From contig NZ_CP054041.1 in the NCBI RefSeq assembly GCF_013282665.1, forward strand, positions 940,501 through 1,004,500: a stretch of 64,000 nucleotides of DNA, written 5' to 3'. Of this stretch, positions 46,958 through 54,170 are shown in pieces. This DNA is from Listeria monocytogenes. GTDB lineage: Bacteria; Bacillota; Bacilli; Lactobacillales; Listeriaceae. The translations under genes were made by a program, and so were the position numbers. The notes under the pieces were generated by a model. The model was not told the origin of the DNA. It worked only from the letters and a program-made list of their open reading frames with translations, and made no database searches. Numbering within the stretch: the first letter of the stretch is position 1; every line of letters begins with the position of its first letter.

Positions 46958-47213
46958 TCCCAATAACTTGCGGAAAGAATGTACATCATTGGGCTTTACT
47001 TGTGACTTTTTTAACAATCCTATTATTTGTAAATGCACGAAAGTTGTTTGTAAAGCTTGATATATAGCGAGATTATGAAACTTCTTGAAGGTAGGTAAAA
47101 TCTACTTTGAAACAAAAATGAGAATGAAGTAAAGGAGCTTTGCGAGGCGTTGTTTCTTCTTAATCATACAAAAGATGTGCGGTTGTTTCTATACGTTTTG
47201 TAAAAAATAACGC
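46958..47213. other. Gene-free interval upstream of the pentitol operon
   Basis: This A+T-rich stretch between the pentitol regulator promoter and the terminator at 47214-47251 holds no ORF with a credible ribosome binding site. I see no strong repeat or RNA structure; regulator-binding sites for the operon are likely here but not identifiable. Confidence 0.4.
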
Positions 47214-47251
47214 AAAAAAAGGCGCAAATGATAAAAAATACCATTCACGCC
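47214..47251 (-). terminator. Terminator of the CmpB-family gene
   Basis: GGCG/CGCC outer arms and an inner AATGGTA/TATCATT stem enclose a T-rich loop, followed by seven T on the minus strand, 14 bp after the stop codon. Confidence 0.75.
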
Positions 47252-47264
47252 ATAATCAGTTTCT

Positions 47265-48077
47265 CTATTTTCTTTTCTGTTTATCCACCCGAAGCAAACT
47301 TTTGTTGAAATTCTTAAATGGCGCCGCACGTTTCACTTTCATTTTCGGGAACGATTTTAACATTCGTCGTTCATTAAATTTAAGTTTGCGCATACTAGCA
47401 GCAAGTTCTTTGTCTTGTTTACGTTTTGCTTCCATTTCAGCAATTTTCATATCAACATTTTCTTGTTTCTTCAAAAGTCCTTCTTCAAATTCTTTCGCCC
47501 GTTCTTTTACACTTGCTTTTAGTTCGTTTGCTTGAGCGTTTAGTTTTTCATTAAATTCGGCAAGTGCTTTTTGGAATGATAGCATACTTGTGACAGATTT
47601 TACGGTATCAATAAGCATCAGAACCACGATGAGCGCTGGAATAATCCAGCCACCCCAGCTTAAAATCCAATCCGCAAACTCGGTGACAAGCGGATGCAAG
47701 AAACGTACAACAATAATACAAGCAAATCCCCAGAAAATAGAAATAGGCAAGCAAATTCGCCCTTTTACATTGAGTGGCCAGTTGTGATAATCCCACCATG
47801 TTGTATGGAATAATGCTTCTAAAATCGTTGCGGTAACGTATTCAATCACCGTACAAATAATCATCGAGAAAATAAATAAGGCCCATAAGTTATTTTGAAA
47901 TGGTAAAATCATCATTAAAACTGCCGTTACCCCAAATCCGTAAATAGGGCAATATGGTCCATAAAGAAAACCGCGATACACTAACTTCTTCTCTGAAATC
48001 GAGCAAAAAACTTCCTCCCAAGCCCATCCAAGAACAGAATAAATGAAGAAGTATAGGATAAACATATTAATATCCAT
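47265..48077 (-). CDS. CmpB-family (putative ABC-transporter type IV) membrane protein
   Basis: The 270-residue protein has an N-terminal membrane domain with about five hydrophobic helices and the conserved segments YSVLGWAWEE near residues 13-22, YRGFLYGPYCPIYGFG near 34-49 and LFHTTWWDYHNWPLNVKGRIC near 88-108. This pattern is recalled for the CmpB/PF06541 family. The C-terminal ~100 residues are highly charged and coiled-coil-like, rich in Lys and Glu, and presumably cytoplasmic. No ATPase gene lies nearby, so the ABC-transporter label is doubtful. The function is unknown. Confidence 0.75.
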   Translation of the reverse strand: MDINMFILYFFIYSVLGWAWEEVFCSISEKKLVYRGFLYGPYCPIYGFGVTAVLMMILPFQNNLWALFIFSMIICTVIEYVTATILEALFHTTWWDYHNWPLNVKGRICLPISIFWGFACIIVVRFLHPLVTEFADWILSWGGWIIPALIVVLMLIDTVKSVTSMLSFQKALAEFNEKLNAQANELKASVKERAKEFEEGLLKKQENVDMKIAEMEAKRKQDKELAASMRKLKFNERRMLKSFPKMKVKRAAPFKNFNKSLLRVDKQKRK

Positions 48078-48150
48078 CTTTTCATCTCCTTTTTGTTTTC
48101 TTTTTCACAATCAATTTCATTATAACAGAAATAAGAACTTCTTAACTAAA

Positions 48151-48513
48151 TTAGTCAAAAAGTTCCGCTTGTTTATATTTTGGCAACTTATTCTTCGCTT
48201 CTGAGTACGCATGCTGAATAAATGCACGAATCAAGTTTTTATCTCGTTCTTCTTCCAATAAAACAGAAATCCAAACTCGTTTATTCATGTAATAACCGGG
48301 AACGATGGCTGGATTTTCTGCGCGAAGTTGCTCACTTTTTTCGGCATCGCACTTCAAGGTTAAAATCGGCTGTCCTTCTTTATTCGTTCCTCGCATTGCC
48401 ATTAGCTGATCTAAGACATGATAGCGCTCCGCTCCCCATTCTTCTTTAAAAGAATACTGGACCCCTTTAAGACCACTGATTTCCTCCCGTATCCAAGCAA
48501 ATTCATCGCTCAT
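48151..48513 (-). CDS. MmcQ/YjbR-family protein
   Basis: The 120-residue cytoplasmic protein resembles the MmcQ/YjbR family (LTLKCDAEKSEQLRAENPAIVPGYYMNKRVWISV, in which the central part is the family signature). The fold is CyaY-like and DNA binding has been proposed for relatives. Its ATG overlaps the stop of the VOC gene (ATGA), so the two are co-translated. The function is unknown. Confidence 0.78.
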   Translation of the reverse strand: MSDEFAWIREEISGLKGVQYSFKEEWGAERYHVLDQLMAMRGTNKEGQPILTLKCDAEKSEQLRAENPAIVPGYYMNKRVWISVLLEEERDKNLIRAFIQHAYSEAKNKLPKYKQAELFD

Positions 48514-48878
48514 TGTGCGGGCTCCAAAATCATAATCTTATTGCCATCTGGGTCAAGTAAATTCAGTTCACGTCCGCCCCACTCAGCCACTCGAGGTTCT
48601 GGAGTTTCCACTCCCGCTGTTTGAAGTTCGCGGTACATCTCATCCAAAGTAGTATCACATGAGAAAACAAACTCCACTTTAGATTCGCTTGCTTCGCCCC
48701 ATTTGCTATTATTCCAAACAATAATCCCAGGAGCATTTTCAGAAAAACCTAATTTCGCTCCATCATAATTATCATACCCTTCGAATACTATCGGTATTCC
48801 TAGCTTTTCATGATAAAATGCGACCAACGCCGCCGGATCTTGCGTGGAAATATTCGTACAAACAAATTCATTAATCAT
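48510..48878 (-). CDS. VOC (glyoxalase/bleomycin-resistance) family protein
   Basis: The 122-residue protein has the paired beta-alpha-beta layout of the VOC superfamily, with STQDPAALVAFYHEKLGIP near residues 10-28 and LNLLDPDGNKIMILEP near the C-terminus. Substrate and metal use are unknown. The ATG at 48878 follows GGAGGTGC; an upstream in-frame ATG at 48893 lies before that site. Translationally coupled to the YjbR-type gene. Confidence 0.82.
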   Translation of the reverse strand: MINEFVCTNISTQDPAALVAFYHEKLGIPIVFEGYDNYDGAKLGFSENAPGIIVWNNSKWGEASESKVEFVFSCDTTLDEMYRELQTAGVETPEPRVAEWGGRELNLLDPDGNKIMILEPAQ

Positions 48879-48923
48879 TTTAAGCACCTCCATATCGTTA
48901 GTTTAACAAAGCATTTACGTTTT

Positions 48924-49730
48924 TCATTGTATATTTGCGACATTTTGCAGAAAAATTTGCTTCATTTCTTCTGGGGTGTGATTACTATATCGTTTAAATT
49001 GTTTAATTAAGTGAGCCTGGTCCGTAAAACCATGAAGATAAGCAAGTTCAGCGCCCAGCACACTTGAATTCGCATGCAATGTCTGTAATACTTTTTGGAA
49101 ACGAATAAGTTTTGCGGTTTGTCTTGGAGCAAGTCCCATGTGTTTTTGAAATAGCCGTTCCAACTGTCGAGCAGATACAGCTCCTAACGCAAGTTGATTA
49201 GGGTTTTGTAGTAACTTATCAATACCGTTTAAAAAATCAGGATGGACTTGCTTGCCAAGCGTCATCAATTTTCGCAGTAAAAATTCTTCTAGTAGAGCTA
49301 TTCTTTCGGAGTTCGTCGTCATTTCAGCAAATCTCTCTTGAAAAAATGGGACAAATCCAGCAAACATCTCTTCTGGTTTTTTTACCTGATTCATGCTATC
49401 AGTCAAGTCCTGTTCGACAAATAAAAATAACGACCACGCATAAAATCGCACGGCAAAAAGCTCGGTATTACTTTCATCATCAGACTCAAACGGTGCATCA
49501 CTAACGCCAACAAATATAGCATCCGTCACTAGCCCTGTTTTATTATCAATTGTAAAAATAATATCCGCGCATAAATCAGGAACTACCAAATTATTTCCCG
49601 GGAAATTCCTATCATCTGCCTCCCAAAAACAACGGATATACCCTGTAAGAACCGCACTCGGTAGATATTCTTTATAGCCAGCACGCTTTGGTGTAGCTAC
49701 AATGGGATAAAACGTTTCTAGCTTTGCCAT
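48924..49730 (-). CDS. AraC-family transcriptional regulator
   Basis: The 268-residue protein has a C-terminal double helix-turn-helix AraC domain (GAVSARQLERLFQKHMGLAPRQ near residues 190-211, and LAYLHGFTDQAHLIKQFKRYS near 235-255). The N-terminal ~160 residues form an unassigned effector domain. It sits just upstream of the VOC/YjbR pair on the same strand and is divergent from the stress gene at 49846. Its targets are unknown; the adjacent VOC pair is a natural guess. Confidence 0.85.
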   Translation of the reverse strand: MAKLETFYPIVATPKRAGYKEYLPSAVLTGYIRCFWEADDRNFPGNNLVVPDLCADIIFTIDNKTGLVTDAIFVGVSDAPFESDDESNTELFAVRFYAWSLFLFVEQDLTDSMNQVKKPEEMFAGFVPFFQERFAEMTTNSERIALLEEFLLRKLMTLGKQVHPDFLNGIDKLLQNPNQLALGAVSARQLERLFQKHMGLAPRQTAKLIRFQKVLQTLHANSSVLGAELAYLHGFTDQAHLIKQFKRYSNHTPEEMKQIFLQNVANIQ

Positions 49731-49780
49731 AAAGAAGCCTCCTTTTCCTCATAGTACCACAAAATTTTCTCTTCAATCAT

Positions 49781-49805
49781 GCTTTTTTCTTTTATTTATG
49801 GGTAT
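49781..49805 (+). promoter_or_regulatory. Sigma-B-like promoter of the universal stress gene
   Basis: GCTTT (49781-49785), a 14-bp spacer and GGGTAT (49800-49805) resemble the sigma-B consensus GTTT-N13-17-GGGWAT with one -35 mismatch. The stress function of the downstream gene fits. Confidence 0.6.
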
Positions 49806-49845
49806 TAAGTAAATAAGGGGAAAACTTTTGAGAGGGTGATACAAA

Positions 49846-50316
49846 ATGTCTGCTTACAAACGGATTCTTGTTGGTGTTGATGGATCAAATGAAGCGGAAG
49901 CCGCGCTAAGACGTGCTGTTCAATTTGCCAAAATGGATGGCGCTACGCTTGGTATTGGTTTTGTCGCAGATGTACGCCGGATTGCACCGTTAATCGATTA
50001 TGAACAAACCTATGCAAAAAAAGCCAAAGCATACGGAGAAGAATTAGTTGAAATGTACAAAAAAGAGGCCGAAAAAGCTGGCGTCACGCACGTTGAAACC
50101 TTTGTTCACTTTGGTACGCCAAAAACTACCTTCAATAAAAAAATAACGCGAAATTTCGAACCTGATTTAATTTTAGTTGGGGCAACTGGACTTTCGGCAA
50201 CAGAGCAATTTATTCTTGGTAGTGTGTCTGAATATACGGCCGCCCATGCACCTTGTGACGTTATTATTGTTCACGCAAAACCTTGGCGCAACAGAAAGAC
50301 TGTCGAAAAGCTCTAA
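49846..50316 (+). CDS. Universal stress protein (UspA family, ATP-binding type)
   Basis: The 156-residue protein has ILVGVDGSNEAEAAL near the N-terminus. The C-terminal nucleotide-binding pattern VGATGLSATEQFILGSVSEY (about residues 113-132) fits G-2x-G-9x-G-S/T, the ATP-binding Usp class. No terminator is seen before rpiB 45 bp downstream, so the two genes are probably cotranscribed under stress control. Confidence 0.88.
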   Translation: MSAYKRILVGVDGSNEAEAALRRAVQFAKMDGATLGIGFVADVRRIAPLIDYEQTYAKKAKAYGEELVEMYKKEAEKAGVTHVETFVHFGTPKTTFNKKITRNFEPDLILVGATGLSATEQFILGSVSEYTAAHAPCDVIIVHAKPWRNRKTVEKL

Positions 50317-50361
50317 TTCATGTATAATGAAGGTATTGAATATACGGCAGGAGGAGAAAAA

Positions 50362-50817
50362 ATGACAGTTAGTAAAGTTGCCATTGCTTCAGACCATGGC
50401 GGAATTGAATTACGAAAAAGTATTATTTCTTATCTTGAAAGTGTTGGTATTAGTTATGAGGAATTTGGCCCCGAAACACCAGAATCAGTGGATTATCCTG
50501 GACTCGCTATTACCGTTAGTGAAAAAGTCGTAAACCGAGAAGTCGATCGCGGTATTTTAGTTTGTGGTACGGGTATTGGTATGAGTATTGCAGCAAATAA
50601 AGTAAAAGGCATTCGTTGCGCGCTTGTTGGCGATACATTTAGCGCTCACGCAACTCGCGAACATAATGATACAAATGTCCTTGCGCTTGGAGCGAGAGTC
50701 ATAGGTCCAGGACTAGCAGAAGACATCGTCAAAATTTGGTTAGAAACAGCGTATGAAGGTGGCCGACATGCAAATCGTGTAGGACAAATCACCGCTTACG
50801 AAGATAGCCACGCTTAA
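50362..50817 (+). CDS. rpiB: Ribose-5-phosphate isomerase B (copy 2)
   Basis: The 151-residue RpiB-family isomerase has ASDHGGIELRKSI near the N-terminus and CGTGIGMSIAANKVKGIRCA near residues 68-87, nearly the same as the copy in the pentitol operon. The ATG at 50362 follows AGGAGGAG; an in-frame ATG at 50320 has no such site. This copy is outside any pentose operon and coupled to a stress gene, so it is the probable housekeeping or stress form. Confidence 0.88.
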   Translation: MTVSKVAIASDHGGIELRKSIISYLESVGISYEEFGPETPESVDYPGLAITVSEKVVNREVDRGILVCGTGIGMSIAANKVKGIRCALVGDTFSAHATREHNDTNVLALGARVIGPGLAEDIVKIWLETAYEGGRHANRVGQITAYEDSHA

Positions 50818-50829
50818 AAAAATTATAAC

Positions 50830-50863
50830 GACCAAGTCTAACTTATAGACTTGGTCTTTTTTT
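50830..50863 (+). terminator. Terminator after rpiB copy 2
   Basis: An 11-bp perfect stem GACCAAGTCTA / TAGACTTGGTC with a 5-nt loop is followed by TTTTTTT. Confidence 0.9.
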
Positions 50864-50937
50864 ATGTTCCTTTTATTAATCTTTCACAAATAGTAATTTG
50901 TTCCCGTTTCTATATCACAAATGAGAACATTTACGCA

Positions 50938-50966
50938 TTGCGAATAAGAACGTTTGTTCGTATAAT
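50938..50966 (+). promoter_or_regulatory. SOS (LexA) box overlapping the promoter of yolD-uvrX
   Basis: TTGCGA (50938-50943) and TATAAT (50961-50966) are 17 bp apart. The spacer holds GAACGTTTGTTC (50948-50959), which fits the Gram-positive LexA core GAAC-N4-GTTC with flanking A/T. LexA bound here would cover the whole promoter. Confidence 0.88.
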
Positions 50967-51013
50967 GTATGTAAGCAATAGCTAAACATTTGAAATATTG
51001 GAGGTGTCATCAC

Positions 51014-51355
51014 ATGAGCTATCAAGATCGCGGCATGAAGAAATGGGGCGGTTTTTTATTAAGCGAACATACCGAGGCGATGCAAAACGCCGAACCAAAT
51101 TTAGTATGGAAAGAAGCTATGACTACAGAATTTATCGAGAGCGTACTAGCTAGCGCGATGACACATCAGTCTACGCTTGTTATCCAGAAAAAGCCGCTAG
51201 ATCCAGAAGCCTCTCCCGAAAACGACATTATCGGCCGTATTTCCGGAGTGGAAAATAATACCATTTATATAAAAAATTCTGAAGGTATTATTCCGCTTTC
51301 CTTCTCTGCAATTCGCAATGTAGAAGAAAGGAGTGTCGACAAATGGTACAAGTAG
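51014..51355 (+). CDS. YolD-like protein (SOS operon, gene 1)
   Basis: The 113-residue protein starts MSYQDRGMKKWGGFLLSEHT, typical of the YolD-like family. Such genes regularly precede a Y-family polymerase in Firmicutes and are often compared with UmuD-type partners, though the mechanism is not settled. The ATG at 51014 follows GGAGGTG by 7 nt. Its last 13 bases overlap the start of uvrX, implying translational coupling. Confidence 0.87.
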   Translation: MSYQDRGMKKWGGFLLSEHTEAMQNAEPNLVWKEAMTTEFIESVLASAMTHQSTLVIQKKPLDPEASPENDIIGRISGVENNTIYIKNSEGIIPLSFSAIRNVEERSVDKWYK

Positions 51356-52624
51356 AAGATTACAGCCGTGCGCCGCGCCGTGATATTTTGTGCATCGATA
51401 TTAAATCGTTTTTTCGCCTCGGTTGAGTGTGTCAAACGTCGGCTTAATCCACTTGAGGCATATTTAGTAGTAATGAGTAACGCCGACCGGACTGGCGGTC
51501 TTGTTTTAGCCGCCACCCAAAAAATGAAACAAGAACACCACATCAAAACTGGCTCAAGAATGTACGAACTGCCCACCTGGGATAATCGAATTATTATCGC
51601 ACCACCACGAATGAAACTTTATTTAAAAGTAAATGCGATGATTCAAGCCATTTTCAGACGTTATGTTCCCGCTGAGTTTATTCACGTGTATAGTATTGAT
51701 GAATGTTTTTTAGATATCACTGGATCACACTTGCTGTTTGGAAGCACCGAGACGATTGTTCGTAAAATTCAGCGTGATATTTTAGAAGAGTTGCGCCTTT
51801 ATGTCACAGTTGGAATCGGCGACAATCCCCTTCTTGCCAAACTTGCGCTCGATAACGTTGCTAAAAATCGCGACGATGGAATAGCTGAATGGCGCTATGA
51901 AGACGTTCCAGAGACAATTTGGAAGATTAGACATTTGGATGATGTCTGCGGAATTGGGCGTCGGACTGCTGTTCGTCTACAAAAAATGGGAATCTTTAAT
52001 ATGTACCAACTAAGCCAAACGCCGCCACAAGTGTTGAAAAACGCAATGGGTGTAGTTGGCGAACAACTTTACTATCATGCTCATGGCATCGATTATAGCC
52101 TTTTAAATGAAAAATATGTTCCAGTTAGTAAAAGCTACGGAAAAAGCCAAATTCTTGAAAAAGACTATCACGTGCCGGCCGAAGTAGAGATTGTCATCCG
52201 CGAAATGGTCGAGGAAGTAGCCATGCGTTTACGCCAAAATCATGTGGATACTGCTGTTATCCACCTAAGTGTCGGCTACAGTAAATACAGCATAAAAAAA
52301 GGATTCAGCCATCAAGCTAAAATCCCTCCCACTAGTAGCAGTCATGCACTTATTCCTTATTTCCTGCAACTATTTAGACGTTATGATGAACGCGAACCTG
52401 TGCGCTCCATTGCTATTTCATGCGGTAAGATTACTTTGAAAACAGGGTTGCAGCTCAATTTATTTGAGGATGCTACCACAACTTTAAATCATGAACAATT
52501 AGAAATAACGGTCGACAAAATCCGGTCGCGTTATGGGTTTAAATCCCTCATGCACGCAAGTAGTTTATTAAATGGAGCGACTGGTTTAAAACGGTCTGAA
52601 ATGGTTGGTGGTCATAAAGGTTAA
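51343..52624 (+). pseudogene. uvrX: Y-family DNA polymerase (UvrX/UmuC type), frameshifted near the N-terminus
   Basis: Translation from ATG 51343 (AAAGGAG 9 nt upstream, overlapping yolD) reads MVQVEDYSRAPRRDILCIDI, then KSFF and stops at TGA 51424-51426 after 27 residues. A run of six T at 51409-51414 causes this. With five T the frame would continue as KSFFASVECVKRRLNPLEAY to 52624, giving 426 residues. The rest is intact in the other frame: YSIDECFLDITG catalytic motif, VTVGIGDNPLLAKLA, helix-hairpin-helix GIGRRTAVRLQKMG and a C-terminal little-finger region. The break falls inside the catalytic motif, so no internal restart can give an active polymerase. It could be a real mutation, a reversible homopolymer change, slippage-corrected, or a sequencing error. 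Confidence 0.85.
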
Positions 52625-53437
52625 TCATTCTGGATTTACACGGAATAAGAAATCTTGCACCATTGTTGTAAATATTTTCGGTTGTTCGATTTGCAAATTA
52701 TGACCTGCAAAATCAAGAATAGCAATCGATGCATGTGGATATTTTTCAAGCAATGTAATCCCGTCTGCGTATCCCACGTGATCATCTTGACGACCAAATA
52801 AGAATAATGCCGGCACATCGAATTGCGCTTTTTCGTCTGGGTCAAAGCTCAGCGCATAATTCGCGGATAATCGGTCTAAAAATTCTCCATCTGCATTAAT
52901 TATTCCCGCCATCACTTCCGCCAAGAAACGATTCCAGTTTCTTGCTGTTAAAATGACACCACTTTTTGAAAAGTATGCTCGGTCTTCTTTTGATAGCGAA
53001 CGTACAAATGTATCGTCTTGGTACATGACTTTTTGTTCGGGGAGCGTTCTTCTTTCTTTTTCAGGATAAATGACTGGACAAATAAGTAAGACTCCAAGCA
53101 CTCTATCTGGCATTTTTGCTGCGATTCCGCGAGCTAAATAACCACCATACGATTCTCCGGCGAGTACAAATTGCTCGCCCGGAATTACAGCTTCAATAAA
53201 TTCTAGTAAAAGCGTAAGTACGTGATCAGCATTTTGAATGGAGTCGTAATTCTCAGTTTTCCCCATTCCAGGCAAATCCACATAAATGCGTGAGAATGAG
53301 CTCTTCTTATCAAAGACTGGCTCCATGCAACCAATCATCAGCTGCGAATCAGGACCAAAGCCATGAATCATTATTATTGGTATTCCTTCACCATATTTTT
53401 CATAATAAACGTCTACGCTACGGATTGTTTTATGCAT
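52625..53437 (-). CDS. Alpha/beta hydrolase
   Basis: The 270-residue serine hydrolase has an oxyanion-hole segment MIHGFGPDSQ near residue 20, a nucleophile elbow LAGESYGGYLARGIA (Ser near 94), an Asp in LFGRQDDHVG near 213 and a His in FAGHNLQIEQP near 244. The substrate is unknown. The ATG at 53437 has AGGAGG 7 nt upstream; an ATG two codons earlier is too close. It lies 37 bp after kdpE on the same strand with no clear terminator between, so it may be partly cotranscribed with kdp. Its stop is directly adjacent to the uvrX stop. Confidence 0.82.
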   Translation of the reverse strand: MHKTIRSVDVYYEKYGEGIPIIMIHGFGPDSQLMIGCMEPVFDKKSSFSRIYVDLPGMGKTENYDSIQNADHVLTLLLEFIEAVIPGEQFVLAGESYGGYLARGIAAKMPDRVLGVLLICPVIYPEKERRTLPEQKVMYQDDTFVRSLSKEDRAYFSKSGVILTARNWNRFLAEVMAGIINADGEFLDRLSANYALSFDPDEKAQFDVPALFLFGRQDDHVGYADGITLLEKYPHASIAILDFAGHNLQIEQPKIFTTMVQDFLFRVNPE

Positions 53438-53474
53438 CTTCATTCCTCCTGGCGTTTATTTTTATCATAACATA

Positions 53475-54170
53475 TTATTCTTCTGCCATCCGGTATCCAA
53501 CCCCAACTTCTGTCAAAATGTACGCAGGTTCTGCCGGATTTTTTTCAATTTTACGTCGGATGTTACTCATATTGACCCGAAGCGCTTGATTTTCACTAGG
53601 ATAAGGCCCCCAAATTTCGCGAATAATAAAATCATGTGTAAGGACTTTACCAGCGTGGCGAGCTAATAAAAGCAAAATTTTATATTCAATTGGCGTAAAG
53701 TGAATTTCCGTATCACCCATTTTGACAAGTCGGCGGTCGTCATCAATATACAAGTCTTGAATGCGAATAATATGGTCATTTGGCGCTTCTTTGCTACTTG
53801 GTTGAATGTGTCTGAGGGCAGTCCGAATACGTGCCAGTAGTTCCGATGTCCCGAATGGTTTCGTAATATAATCATCTGCGCCAAGGTCAAGTGCCGTCAC
53901 TTTTTCTCGTTCGTGATCGCGCGCAGACACAACAATAATCGGCACTTTTGACCAAACGCGAATATCACGGAGCACATCCAGCCCTTCTACATCGGGCAAA
54001 CCTAAATCGAGTAGCACAACATCCGGAGAATGGCTTGCTGTCTGCTCTAGTGCTTCTTTTCCACTCACTGCTTTAATCACTGAATAATCACTCGCCGTCA
54101 AAACAGCCGAAATAAAATTACTGATGCCCTCTTCATCTTCCACAATTAGCACAAGCCTTTTGCTGTTCAT
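53475..54170 (-). CDS. kdpE: KdpE response regulator
   Basis: The 231-residue OmpR-type regulator has the acidic pocket VEDEEG near residues 10-15, phospho-acceptor Asp in VVLLDLGLPDVEG near 55, the conserved Lys in DDYITKPFG and a C-terminal winged helix (RRLVKMGDTEIHFTPIEYKIL near 143-163). It activates kdpFABC under K+ limitation or osmotic stress. It overlaps kdpD by 4 bp. Confidence 0.93.
   Translation of the reverse strand: MNSKRLVLIVEDEEGISNFISAVLTASDYSVIKAVSGKEALEQTASHSPDVVLLDLGLPDVEGLDVLRDIRVWSKVPIIVVSARDHEREKVTALDLGADDYITKPFGTSELLARIRTALRHIQPSSKEAPNDHIIRIQDLYIDDDRRLVKMGDTEIHFTPIEYKILLLLARHAGKVLTHDFIIREIWGPYPSENQALRVNMSNIRRKIEKNPAEPAYILTEVGVGYRMAEE

Noticed and set aside
47041-47213. 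Possible small RNA gene in the 46958-47213 interval
   Set aside because: No promoter plus terminator pair could be identified on one strand; the only terminator belongs to the gene at 47265.
51368-51424. Start of uvrX at a GTG at 51368 giving residues MRRAVIFCASILNRF
   Set aside because: There is no ribosome binding site, and the residues are out-of-frame translation of the true N-terminus; the frameshift explains it.
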